DNA of 64,000 nucleotides from Desulfocapsaceae bacterium. Its GTDB lineage: Bacteria; Desulfobacterota; Desulfobulbia; Desulfobulbales; Desulfocapsaceae. Positions 1 through 10,100 of this stretch are shown here, piece by piece. The translations under genes and the position numbers were made by a program. The stretch lies in contig JARLHL010000010.1 in assembly GCA_031292275.1 (NCBI GenBank), forward strand, positions 1 through 64,000, read 5' to 3'. A model generated the notes under the pieces. It had not been told where the DNA came from. It saw only the letters and a program-made list of their open reading frames with translations, and did no database searches. Position 1 is the first letter of the stretch, and each line of letters opens with the position of its first letter.

Positions 1-1355
1 ACCATCTGCATGAATCCGCGAACGGCTTCGGCTGGTGTCGCATAGGTCGGAATGCCATTTTCGGCCAATATCCTGCGGGCCTCCCGGGCGGAATCTATCC
101 CCGGCCAACAGGTGAAGATGCCTCGTGATTTCATCTTTGAACTGTTTTCTTTAAGGACGTGGACCACCTCCAGAGCGGTGTCTCCGCCTGATGACACTGA
201 CGAAGGGCAGTTTATAACAAGCAGGGCATCCACTCCTTTATCGTCAAGGAGTGCAGGTATCGCATCAGCGTAGCGGCCAGGCGGCGCATCGCCGACGATA
301 TCCACCGGGTTGCTGTGCGACCATGCGGACGGAAGCACGTTGTTCAGGCGGGAGATGGTTTCAGGGGACAGTTCGGCCAGGCGGCCTTTTTTATCGATCA
401 GGACATCTGCCGCCATCATGCCCATACCTCCGCCGTTGGTCAAAATTGCCAGGCGATCTCCCTGAAACCTCCGAGAGACAGCCAGGGTCTCTACGGCATC
501 AAAGAGGGCCTGCATATCCATTACCCGCAACATCCCGGCCCGCTCAAATGCGGCATTGTATGCCTCATCAGTGCCAGTCACGATACCGCAACGAGAAGCG
601 ATAACCTGGACAGTCTCAAAATGGCGTCCGGGCTTTACGACGACTACAGGTTTCATCCTGGCAGCCGTTCGGGCCGCGGACATGAACTTCCGGATATGGG
701 TGACAGTCTCAATATAGAGCAATATCGCCTTTGTCTTGAAATCAGTGGCCAGATAATCGAGCATGTCGCCGAAATCGACATCAGACATATTGCCCAAGGA
801 TACAATGTGTGAGAACCCAATCCCCTTCGACGTGGCCCAGTCAAGTACGGTAGCCCGAATGCCTCCCGACTGGGTGACAAAGGCGATATTTCCATCCAGG
901 GGTTGCACCTGTCCCAGGCCGGCATTGAGCCCCACTCCGGGAACCATGATGCCCAGGCTGTTGGGTCCCATGATGCGCAGGAGATGGCGACGTGCAGACT
1001 TGAGCATGTGCAGCCGTTGTCCTTCCCTGCCGCCTTCGTCACCGAGTCCGTCCGTTATAAGCACGACTGAGCGAGTACCCAGACTGCCGAGTTTTTCAAT
1101 CAGCTGCGGAAGCATTTCCGGTGGTGCGGCGATCACAGCCAGATCCGGCGCCTTTGGCAGACTGTCCAGATCAGGATAGGTGGAAACACCTTCGATTGAG
1201 CTCTCATTCGCGCTGATGAGAAAGACATCTCCTTTAAATCCGGAGCGTACCAGGTTGTGCGCCAAGATGGCCCCAATGGAACCCGATTCCTGGCTTGCCC
1301 CTACAAGTGCGACTGAAGACGGGTTGAACATGAAATTAAGGTTACGGACAGTCAT
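1..1355 (-). CDS. NDP-forming acyl-CoA synthetase-like / Pat-type protein, 3' truncated by window edge
   Basis: An open frame of about 450 codons begins at an ATG at 1355 preceded by GGAGGT and runs off the left edge. The protein opens with a CoA-binding Rossmann fold (VALVGASQESGSIG) and continues with succinyl-CoA-ligase-like segments (TQSGGI, IMGPNSLGI, LTNGGGMGMMAAD). This is the architecture of ADP-forming acetyl-CoA synthetases and of Pat/YfiQ lysine acetyltransferases. In active synthetases the phosphorylated histidine lies in an S-H-T-G motif; here the matching stretch reads ASRCGIVTGTDEAY, so that histidine seems replaced by Arg. By family knowledge this favours a Pat-like or otherwise non-synthetase role, but the C-terminus, where a GNAT domain would lie, is outside the window. 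Confidence 0.8.
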   Translation of the reverse strand, partial: MTVRNLNFMFNPSSVALVGASQESGSIGAILAHNLVRSGFKGDVFLISANESSIEGVSTYPDLDSLPKAPDLAVIAAPPEMLPQLIEKLGSLGTRSVVLITDGLGDEGGREGQRLHMLKSARRHLLRIMGPNSLGIMVPGVGLNAGLGQVQPLDGNIAFVTQSGGIRATVLDWATSKGIGFSHIVSLGNMSDVDFGDMLDYLATDFKTKAILLYIETVTHIRKFMSAARTAARMKPVVVVKPGRHFETVQVIASRCGIVTGTDEAYNAAFERAGMLRVMDMQALFDAVETLAVSRRFQGDRLAILTNGGGMGMMAADVLIDKKGRLAELSPETISRLNNVLPSAWSHSNPVDIVGDAPPGRYADAIPALLDDKGVDALLVINCPSSVSSGGDTALEVVHVLKENSSKMKSRGIFTCWPGIDSAREARRILAENGIPTYATPAEAVRGFMQM

Positions 1356-1537
1356 TTATAACCTCCAGTGTCGAAAGATCGCATGCAGGGAAAACGTCTC
1401 GCCAGTTTTTGTCTGTTCACTCCTTCTTGGGCTCCTCAAACATCTGATTGGATTGCTCAAATGATCTTGAAGAGTTCAAAAAAACGGAGCCATCCGTTCT
1501 CGGTTTTCAGAAGGCATCTCAAAGTGGCTAACCGGAT

Positions 1538-3325
1538 TCATATTATTTTCTGCTTTATGAGTTGATCGTACATATCAGGATAAAGTTCTTTCGTGCATTC
1601 AGGACAGAGGCCATGGGAGAATTTAGCGTCGGAACGCTGTTGAATATAAAATTCCATTTGTTCCCAATTTCCTAGAGAATTTTTTATCCTTTTACAGGAG
1701 GCACAAGTGGGGAGCAAACCACTGAGGGTCTTGATATTTGCCAAGGCTTCGTTGAGGTTGCTGATAAGGTTTTCCCGTTCCTCTCTCATCTTTATTCGTT
1801 CTGTAATATTGCGGTTGATTTCGAGAAATCCCAGAAAATCGCCATCAAGGTTTTTATGGACGCCCCAGCGGCTTGCTACGACGATCGGCACTCCGTTTTT
1901 TGTAATATGCCTTAATTCACCTTCCCACTGCCCGGTGGCGAGGGTACATGCGACAATATCTTCCAGTGGGATTGGAAACTGGGTCTTTAAAAGGTCATGC
2001 GGTTTTTTCCCGAAAGCCTCTTCTTTCGTCCAGCCATAGGTTTTCTCGGCACCGCTATTCCAATATCGAATAATGGCATCCGAGTCATTAGCGAATATGG
2101 CATCATATGCAAGGTCAAGAAGTTCTGCCTGTTCTTTCAGTATGTCAACAGTCTTTGCCAACTCATCGGTTCGCTCCTGCACTCGGATTTCAAGCTCATC
2201 CCGCGATCTTCTGATCTCCTCCTCACGATGAGACAGGATTTCAAGGAGATGATTAAAACCACCGATCAGCCTGCCTATTTCATCAGGATTAGAGATTGGC
2301 AGAGGTCGCACCGGCTGCCTGCTATCCGATTGGGCGTCCACTATTCTCGCGGCAACAAGCATGGGTGCAAGCTGGTGACCTAAGATCCACCAGGTTAGAA
2401 CACCTGCCAGCACAGTTACCAGGATCGTATTCAGAATCATGCGTCGCTGGGTCGTGTGAATGGGAGAAAAGGCCTCTGCAGTTGGAATCTTTACGACCAG
2501 GATCCAACCTGCGGCGGGTATTTGTTTTGCAGACGACAATACTTTTACACCGCGAGAATCAACAACAACGCCTGAACCTTCAAATCCTTGCGCGAATCGG
2601 TCATATAAGGAGTTAGTTCCGGGAGAGGGGGTTGGCTGCATGATGTGACGCTTATCCGTGCCTGTGATAAACAACTTATGCTGTGGTGCGATAAGTAAAT
2701 ACCCACCAGTCTTCGCGTAGGGATGTTGAGCAATATTATCGAGAAAATTGGGTATACTCAAATCGATCACCCCTACCAGGGCTCCAGTAACTTTGCCCTC
2801 AGCATCATGAATGGGTGTCGCCATGGCGAAAACCGGAGTCATCAGCTTCTTGCCCACGACAGGTCGGCCGACCGACGTTTTATCCTCTTTGAGAGCGGCC
2901 TGTAGATAATCCCGTTCAATGATATTAAGTCCTATCCTTCCCGTCGCGACTGGAGTATCGGCAACCACGATACCATCAATCCCGGTGATAAAAATGCCAG
3001 CATTGAACAGGCTCAGAAGGGTTTCCCGACTTTCAAGAAGTGCCTGTAATGCCGCTTTATTGCCAAGCAAATCCGGCTTAAGGAAATAAGCAAAATTTTC
3101 CAGGGCTTGTAAACGGTTTTTCAATTCATCATTGATTTCATTTGCCACGAAGGTAGCCGTCGAAAACTGTTGATCGCTTACCATGTCTTGCAAATCCCGG
3201 CGCAGTATCCTGTTGCCATAGAATGCGAGGGACAAAATGCTCATCAGGAGGATAATCAGTGAGAATAGGGTTACTCTGGTCTTCAGGGACTTTTTGAGGA
3301 AGAATATAATATTGCCGGGATTCAT
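1538..3325 (-). CDS. Membrane sensor: double Cache, HAMP, PAS and C-terminal four-cysteine module
   Basis: The 595-residue protein has an N-terminal membrane helix (about 17-37), a large extracytoplasmic dCache-like domain (about 45-285, with GLNIIERDYLQAAL and GRPVVGKKLMTPVFAMATPI), a second helix (about 297-317), a HAMP-like linker, a coiled coil and a PAS domain (about 405-520). There is no kinase, GGDEF or methyl-accepting domain. It ends in a module with LPTCASCKRIKN and, about 30 residues on, FSHGLCPECTKELYP. The four cysteines could bind a metal. This module is seen at the end of other PAS proteins of Deltaproteobacteria, and its biochemical output is unknown to me. The ligand is unknown. 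No clear ribosome binding site precedes the ATG. Confidence 0.8.
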   Translation of the reverse strand: MNPGNIIFFLKKSLKTRVTLFSLIILLMSILSLAFYGNRILRRDLQDMVSDQQFSTATFVANEINDELKNRLQALENFAYFLKPDLLGNKAALQALLESRETLLSLFNAGIFITGIDGIVVADTPVATGRIGLNIIERDYLQAALKEDKTSVGRPVVGKKLMTPVFAMATPIHDAEGKVTGALVGVIDLSIPNFLDNIAQHPYAKTGGYLLIAPQHKLFITGTDKRHIMQPTPSPGTNSLYDRFAQGFEGSGVVVDSRGVKVLSSAKQIPAAGWILVVKIPTAEAFSPIHTTQRRMILNTILVTVLAGVLTWWILGHQLAPMLVAARIVDAQSDSRQPVRPLPISNPDEIGRLIGGFNHLLEILSHREEEIRRSRDELEIRVQERTDELAKTVDILKEQAELLDLAYDAIFANDSDAIIRYWNSGAEKTYGWTKEEAFGKKPHDLLKTQFPIPLEDIVACTLATGQWEGELRHITKNGVPIVVASRWGVHKNLDGDFLGFLEINRNITERIKMREERENLISNLNEALANIKTLSGLLPTCASCKRIKNSLGNWEQMEFYIQQRSDAKFSHGLCPECTKELYPDMYDQLIKQKII

Positions 3326-4335
3326 TATATTTGACGCATTTTGCTAAGTGATGATTGGCTGCCAGGAACTGTCATCTGGTCCACTCCCAATTTATGCTTC
3401 AAGACATTTCCAACAGATATTCGTATGAAAATCCCCTGGAAACTGCGGCATTGCCTTGCTAAAATGACGTGTTTTCATATTTCGTTTCGGCTGGCAAGTC
3501 TGGTCCAGCCATGCTGGTTAATTGAAATTTTATTCGTCAGGAGCAAAGGTCTCCTGATTTCTAGGGCTTCCCTGAACAAGAGAAACATGATGTAAAAGAG
3601 GCCCAAGCCAACGTGGAGGAACCCTGTAACTGTGGGCGAAGCATAAGGACAAGTCAATACCGCAGAAACTGAGGAAATACGGTATGCAAATACTGCATTC
3701 TCTATTAAATACTGACAATTCTTAATTATTTCGCTTGCTTGCCGTTAGAGTTTTTCCCTATTATTCCCGCACTCTTTTTAAAGAGCGCTCATCCAGGCGA
3801 TTGATATCGCCTGGGAAAACGGCGTGGGGAAGTCCCTTGGAGTTCCAGCATCCGCTCATTCTAAAATGGACATCCCTTTCATATTGCCGGTGTGATTCGA
3901 TTACGGCGGTAAGATCGACAAATCCTTTGGCTATCAGAGAGTACGTCATATCCAGAGCCCAGGACCTGGTAGACCCGGTTGAGGGTCGGCCCCAGCAAAA
4001 GATACGGGATTTTGTGACCGGGGACTTCGGCTGGTGCCAGGTTAAAGCAAACCAGCCGGAAATTTACCGATGACAGGAAGCGGAAATACCTGCATGTGAG
4101 TCCAGATATTTCGGCTGCGTTCGGCAGTTAATACAGCCCTGACCGGCTGATTTTCTGCAGGTCCACAAGCATGCCGCCATGGCCCCTTCAGGGGCTTTGG
4201 GGGCGCTGCTTCATCCGACAGGAGTTGCATGAATCAGTATTCTGGTTATTATCTAGATATCCTGCCATCCAGATAAAAAATCGACGTAATTATGCTCAAG
4301 ATAAGGAACAAATTATATAGACAGCACTGTCTCCT
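3326..4335. other. Gene-poor spacer of about 1 kb
   Basis: No convincing gene is seen. Short open frames occur on both strands without good ribosome binding sites or recognisable motifs; two overlapping minus-strand frames near 3761-4073 could be remains of a frameshifted gene that I cannot identify. A hairpin at 3793-3814 (CCAGGCGAT, TGAT loop, ATCGCCTGG) may be a structural or termination element, but no T-run follows. A sequence at 3655-3698 recurs near 47.1 kb and is listed separately. Confidence 0.4.
3655..3698 (+). repeat. Dispersed 44-nt repeat, copy A
   Basis: These 44 bases match 47087-47130 at 35 positions by eye. One frame in both copies reads like related peptide (NTAETEEIRYANTA here, NTAEAETIRYTNTV in copy B), so the pair may be remnants of one gene family rather than a regulatory element. 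Both lie in otherwise gene-free spacers. Confidence 0.5.
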
Positions 4336-5631
4336 ATGAAAACAATCACATTGTTTATCCTTGTCAGTGTCATAGCTTGTTCAGGTATTACTCGCCCAAA
4401 CTCGGTGTTCGCAGAAGAAATAACCTATCTGGATATAACATCGCCACAATCCAGAAAGGTTACTCTGGCCGTTCCGTGGTTTGTCGATAAAATCTCACAG
4501 ACTCAGCAACAACCTCTCAGCAGAGATCTCGCCCAAGTCTTAAGCAGCGCATTACAATTTCATGGAATTATTTCAATAATTTCGCCAGAATCCTATGGGG
4601 GCTCCCAGACGGCCGATTGGAAACAGCTGAATTCTGACTATGTCGCTCTCTGCCAATATTCAGTTTCCTCTGAAAGTCTGACACTCGAGATGCGATTGCT
4701 TAATGTCGCATCCGGCAATATAATCACGGCCAAATCGTTTCGCGGACCGATGAGCAAGAGCGATGAAATGCTCTTTCGATTTTGCGACAGCATCATTAAG
4801 GAACTGACGGGTGAAGAGGGTATCGCTTTGTCCCAGATTGCCTTTGTTTCATTAAACAACAAGATGAAAGAGGCATACATCACCGATATTCTCGGGGCTC
4901 ATTTCAGGCAAGTTACCCGACACCATAATCTGGTGGTCTCCCCCCGCTTTACCCCCGATGGCCTTTTTCTGTCATATACGTCCTTTCATACCGGGAATCA
5001 GATACTCTATTTAACCGATTTGAGACAGAGCCTGTCGACTCGTCCCTTATCGCAGCGCAGGGGTATGAATCTGGCTCCGGCCTGGGCCCCTGATGGTCAA
5101 AGCATGATTGTCACGCTGTCTATAGACGGGAACCCCGATCTCTTCCTTTTGGACAATCGTGGAAATATTCTCGATCAACTGACCAAAGATGAAGGAGCGA
5201 ATGTGTCGGCTTCCTATGCCAGCAATGGCAAACAGATTGTTTTTGTTTCGGATAGAAGCGGGAAACCGCAACTTTTTCTGATGAACCTTGCCAATAAAAA
5301 TGTCCAACGACTGACCTTTATCGGCCAGGAAAATACGGAGCCTGATTGGTCCCCTAAGGAAGACCTTATTGTCTACTCAAGCCTGATCGACGGCATTTAT
5401 CAGATATTCACCGTCAAACCGGACCCGCATGCCGAGCCGACCCAGATCACCAAGGATCTGACCAATGATGAGCAGCCGGTATGGTCGCCGGATGGAAAGC
5501 AGATAGCTTTCTCACGGCTTGTAGGTGGAGGTTATAAAATCTATGCTGTGCTCAAAAATGGAACATTTGAGCGGCAGCTTTTTTCATATCCGGGAAGCCA
5601 GTCTTATCCGCGATGGGCAAGGTTGCACTAA
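4336..5631 (+). CDS. tolB: TolB-like periplasmic beta-propeller protein
   Basis: The 431-residue product has a signal peptide (about 1-27), a TolB N-terminal domain (about 35-170; VTLAVPWFV, LARDLAQVLSSAL-like region, LRLLNVASGNII-like region) and a C-terminal propeller of WD40-like repeats (SPRFTPDG, APAWAPDG, EPDWSPKED, QPVWSPDGKQIAFSR). Length and order are typical of TolB, the periplasmic partner of Pal in the Tol-Pal envelope system. No tolQRA or pal gene is adjacent, so this is an isolated copy, and the role in a Tol-Pal complex is inferred from the family. The stop codon overlaps the end of the converging IS3 remnant by a few bases. Confidence 0.88.
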   Translation: MKTITLFILVSVIACSGITRPNSVFAEEITYLDITSPQSRKVTLAVPWFVDKISQTQQQPLSRDLAQVLSSALQFHGIISIISPESYGGSQTADWKQLNSDYVALCQYSVSSESLTLEMRLLNVASGNIITAKSFRGPMSKSDEMLFRFCDSIIKELTGEEGIALSQIAFVSLNNKMKEAYITDILGAHFRQVTRHHNLVVSPRFTPDGLFLSYTSFHTGNQILYLTDLRQSLSTRPLSQRRGMNLAPAWAPDGQSMIVTLSIDGNPDLFLLDNRGNILDQLTKDEGANVSASYASNGKQIVFVSDRSGKPQLFLMNLANKNVQRLTFIGQENTEPDWSPKEDLIVYSSLIDGIYQIFTVKPDPHAEPTQITKDLTNDEQPVWSPDGKQIAFSRLVGGGYKIYAVLKNGTFERQLFSYPGSQSYPRWARLH

Positions 5632-5858
5632 CCTGTCCACCTAAACGGTCCATATATAACTGAGTAGACCAATATTTCTTGTTTCACCTCTCTTTTTTGA
5701 GTCTTTGAGCGATACTCATTGCGCCAAGGATAATAGGTAAGGTCGTTTATCCCCAGAATTTTGGTGATTTCTGCTACGGTTTGCCCGAGATAATGAGAGG
5801 TATCTGCTTCTCTGAACTTGGCGATGATCACTTCAGGGCGGCAGTATCTTTTGGCCAT
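5628..5858 (-). pseudogene. IS3-family OrfA (helix-turn-helix) fragment
   Basis: The 76-residue frame begins MAKRYCRPEVIIAKFREAD and continues TVAEITKILGINDLTYYPWRNEYR. This is the N-terminal helix-turn-helix of IS3-group OrfA proteins, whose usual form has a YYRWR-type motif. After that the sequence leaves the family (KTQKREVKQEILVYSVIYG), and no OrfB integrase follows. It is therefore a truncated insertion sequence remnant. It abuts the 3' end of the tolB-like gene. Confidence 0.75.
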
Positions 5859-5977
5859 AATATTTATCCTTTGTTTTTTGGCCCCAAACCCAACATAAAA
5901 TTGGTTTATTCTCGGGGTGTAAAGTCACGTTGCACATATGGATCAGGATTCTTTTTCGTCGGAGAGGAAATCTAAAA

Positions 5978-6313
5978 ATGGAAACAAAAATGAAAAAATT
6001 ATTATTTCTTACGTCGACAATTGTCTTAAGCACCCTTATTGCCGGCTCTGTGCAGGCGGCTGAAAAACCCTCCGTCGAGCTTGGAGAAAAGCTATTTAAT
6101 AATCCTGTCCTCGGCGGTACCGGTAATACAAAAAGCTGCAACAGTTGCCATCCGGGAGGTAAGGGATTGGAAGATGCCGGAAGTAACCCCAAGCTTGCTG
6201 TCATTATCAACCGGTGTATTACTGGACCTCTGGGAGGGAAGGCACTAAAGGATAATTCTATAGAGATGCAGTCGGTAACACTGTATATTAAATCGTTAAA
6301 AGATAAAAAGTGA
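5978..6313 (+). CDS. Small periplasmic monohaem cytochrome c
   Basis: The chosen ATG at 5978 follows GGAGAGGA at suitable spacing; an upstream in-frame extension (MHIWIRIL...) lacks a binding site. The 111-residue precursor has a signal peptide (KKLLFLTSTIVLSTLIAGS, cleavage after VQA) and a single haem motif CNSCH near residue 54. A methionine near the C-terminus (SIEMQSVTLYIKSLK) is the likely sixth ligand, as in class I cytochromes. It probably carries electrons in the periplasm. Its partner is not evident; the next gene downstream encodes a 59-residue unknown. Confidence 0.85.
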   Translation: METKMKKLLFLTSTIVLSTLIAGSVQAAEKPSVELGEKLFNNPVLGGTGNTKSCNSCHPGGKGLEDAGSNPKLAVIINRCITGPLGGKALKDNSIEMQSVTLYIKSLKDKK

Positions 6314-6425
6314 TAAAGTAAAATTTTTGGTGGAAGAAATCCCGAACCGGGAAAAAGAGTCAAGGGAAGGGCATGCCCCTTCTTTAAACCATTAATACGC
6401 CCAGATCTCTTGGGAAGGACAAGAT

Positions 6426-6605
6426 ATGAAGAGAATAATTATTCATCAATGGCGGGATTGGCTCCTTGAATATGTTGGCAGCGACAAGTATGAATTGATT
6501 CAAAGAAATACTCTATCGGTTCAAACAGTTGTGGCAAAAGATGCCATGGACGCAGAAATAAAATGCCGGCAGATAATTAAAAACATGAAAGTAGAAGGGG
6601 CTTGA
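6426..6605 (+). CDS. Small hypothetical protein (59 aa)
   Basis: The ATG is preceded by GGGAAGGACAAG, a plausible ribosome binding site, and the frame encodes 59 residues beginning MKRIIIHQWRDWLLEYVG and ending KNMKVEGA. No known domain is recognised. It lies 112 bases after the cytochrome gene on the same strand and may be co-transcribed. Confidence 0.5.
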   Translation: MKRIIIHQWRDWLLEYVGSDKYELIQRNTLSVQTVVAKDAMDAEIKCRQIIKNMKVEGA

Positions 6606-7157
6606 GCGTCCAGGAAATATCAACATCTTGCCCCTGTGGGTACTCGGTCTTGGTTATGAATAAATTAGAAATATCTTCACCAGAGAATGGCCGGAAACCT
6701 GCCCAAATATATAGGGGGATATGATGAAAAAGGTTTTTCATGTTGCACTCTTAATGCAACAATCGGGTTGAGGAACGAGACAGAATTAAAATATCCCCAT
6801 ATAACTATACTGCCCGATACATGCTGGCCTTGAAAAGGAACGCCAGATGATTGAACTAGGTGATAATCAAATGAAAAATTCCTAGAACAAGAACCCGTAT
6901 ATGTAAAAAAAGATTTTAAAACTGAAAATCATGGCGGAGTCTTGGTGCAAAAAACTTCGATTCATTTCATGTCCCTTATTGATACCTTGTTGACTTAGAA
7001 AATTCATATCGTAATATTTTCCCATTGTTATCCCCCGGAAAAATGTCTCGGTAGAATTTCACCAGCATTGGATCTCGTGCACGCATTATCGTAAAAATTA
7101 TAGGATCGGTTGCATCTTGGATTGAATTACTCCTGCAATGTACGATATTCTTTTCCT
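6606..7157. other. Spacer upstream of hybrid kinase with short ORF traces
   Basis: No full gene is seen. A 40-codon frame starting at a TTG at 6602 overlaps the preceding stop and contains a CPCGY motif; it may be translated but support is weak. An ATG at 6724 after AGGGGG starts MKKVFHVALL and stops after 15 codons, which looks like the start of a deleted secreted-protein gene. The rest is A/T-rich. Confidence 0.3.
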
Positions 7158-10100
7158 ATGAGAAAAGAAAACCTGAAAAGTCCATCAGTAAGGATGAGAA
7201 ATTTTCTCATCCTTACAATTTTGATATACAGTGCTCATCTTCCAATTTCTGCCCCATGGGCAGATGCTGCTGATGTATCTTACCACAGCATTCGTGTTGT
7301 TATTGATGAAGACTACCCTCCCTATATTTTCAAGGATGCAGAAGGGCATCTCAAGGGCATTTTGCCGGAATTGTGGAATCTTTGGGAACAGAGGACCGGT
7401 ATACATGTCGAAATTGATGCAATGGACTGGAATGAAGCCCAACGTCGTATGCAGGCCGGCGAGTTTGACGTCATCGACACAATATTCCGCAACGAAAACC
7501 GAGAGAAAATATACGATTTCTCGGAACCTTATGCAAAAATCGAAGTCCCGATCATATTTCGATCGAACATATCCGGCATCAAAGGAATAGAAGATCTGGA
7601 AGGTTTTTCGGTGGCAGTCAAATCAGGCGATAATGCCATTGATATATTGCTTTCTCACGGGATAACCAACCTGTCAAGATTCAATAACTACAAGGAAATC
7701 GTAGAGGCGGCACGTGACCAGAAAGTTAATGTCTTCGTCGTCGATAAACCACCAGCCAACTACTATCTGTTTAAATTTGGCATTAGCAACCAGTTTCATG
7801 CAACCACCCCTCTGTATACAGGCGAATTCCATCGAGCAGTCCTCAAAGGGAACACGCAACTCCTGCAAATTATTCAGAACGGATTTGCCAAAATTTCCAA
7901 GGATGAATACGAGGGAATTGAAAGGCGCTGGTATGGTGCCCCCATCCTGAGCAGGGAGGAAAGTCGTTATCTGCGAGCGGGAATCACCATATTTGCAGTC
8001 GTATTTATAGCTGTCGCCTTCTGGGTTTGGATGTTGAAACGTATGGTCGTTCAAAGGACCGAGGCCTTACAAAAAGAAATACAGAATCGTATCGAACAGG
8101 ACAATCTATTAAGGGAAAGCGAGGAGAAATATCGCATTCTTCTTGAAGAATCACCAGACCCCATCTTTTCTTTTACAGCTGAAGGTCAGTATAGATATGC
8201 CAACCGGGCCTTCGAGGAAGTGGCCGGCAAGCCGATGCTTGATATCATCGGTAAGAGCCTCTGGGAGGTTTTCCCTAAAGCAGCGGCAGACAAACAATTT
8301 GCATCCATGAGCCAGGTTATTCATACTGGAGAAAGAAAAGTTATAGAGGCTCATATTCAAAGGATTGAAGGTGACCGATATTACATAACCACGATTAGTC
8401 CGATCAAGGACAGAACGGGGAAGGTCGTCTCTGTTTTCTGTGTCTCTAAGGACATTAGCGACCGCAAACAGGTAGAAGATCTGCTGCAGGAAAGTGAAAA
8501 AAAATTCCGGCTTGTGTTTAATAATGCCAATGATGCTATCTTTATCCTCAATAGACACGGGCAAATACTGGAGGTCAACCCCTTAGCATGCGAGCAACTC
8601 GGCTATACTTATTCTGAGCTGATATCCACGCCCCTCGATCACATAGATACACCTCAAGAAGCAGAGCAGATTCACGAGCGGATGTCATGTTTGATGGAAT
8701 CTGGGCAGATCATATTTGAAACTGTTCATTTGCGAAAAGATGGTACCCAGCTGCCGATGGAAGTGAGCGCCAGAAAAGTCCAATGGGGCGATCAACCGGC
8801 CGTGATAAGTATTTGCCGCGATATCTCCGAGCGCAACCGGATAGAAGAGCAATTACGAGAGAGTGAGAAAAAATTCAACCTTACCTTTACTCTCAGCCCC
8901 GATTCGATCATCATTAGCCGGTTTGACGATGGATTAATTGTTGATGTCAATGAAGGATTCACAAGAATAACCGGTTACGCCGCTGAAGAAGTCAGAGGAA
9001 AAAAGTCTTTGGAAATCGGTCTTTGGCAAAACCCTGTCGAACGCCATCAAATGCTTGAAGAGGTTCAAAGGAAGGGCTTTTTTGAGAATTTTGAGACACA
9101 GACTCGAAGGAAAAACGGAACTGTTTTAACCGGATTAACTTCCGTGAGGGTTTTTTCCTTGAAAGGGGTGAAGCATCTTATCACTATCGTAAGAGACATA
9201 ACTGAGCATAAAATACATCAGGAAGAACAGTTAAAAATCGAGAAGCTGGAATCATTGGGGACCCTGGCCGGAGGAATTGCGCACGATTTTAACAATATCC
9301 TGACAGGGATAATGGGAAATATCTCTTTTGCCAAGGTCCTTCTTGACACCAGTCATCAATCTTTTAAGCTTTTATCTGATGCGGAGAAAGCAACTATGCG
9401 GGCTGGACAACTTGCACATCAGTTGCTGACCTTTTCACGAGGAGGGAAACCAATCAAGAAAGTGGTTTCCCTCCGATACCTCGTACATGAAGCTGTGTCA
9501 TTGGTTCTTCACGGTTCAAATGTCAAGGAGATCATTGACATCCCTGATTCAATTCATGCCTTCGAAGCTGATGAAGGGCAGATAAGTCAAGTATTAAACA
9601 ACATTATCATTAACGCAACACAGGCAATGCCAGAAGGAGGAACGCTAACAATCACCGCACGAAATGAATTTCTTTCTGAGGGCAATACATTATCACTTTC
9701 TCCCGGCACATATATTTGTTTGACACTGGCTGATCAGGGTTGTGGGATTCCGTACGATAATTTGCTAAGAATTTTTGATCCTTATTTCACAACCAAACCA
9801 TCTGGTAACGGCCTTGGACTGGCTTCCGCGTATTCGATTGTGAATAGGCATGGCGGGCACATTGATGTCAGTTCAGAGGTCGGCGAAGGTACGACTTTTA
9901 CAATTCATTTGCCCTCAATTGGCAAGGTATACAAAGAATATCAACCATATATTCAAGGACAGATCCCCGATAGACATACTGATGGCTCCATTCTTGTCAT
10001 GGATGATGATGAGACGGTCAGGGACATTGCGGCTGCAATGCTCACACATCTAGGCTATGCGATTACAACATGCGCTGATGGTGAACAGGCTGTTGAATTC

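Noticed and set aside
52-1464. Several plus-strand open frames
   Set aside because: They are shadows of the minus-strand acyl-CoA synthetase-like gene, which has continuous family homology and a good ribosome binding site.
3761-4073. Overlapping frames on the minus strand as a gene
   Set aside because: Could be decayed coding sequence, but no family match or start signal supports it.
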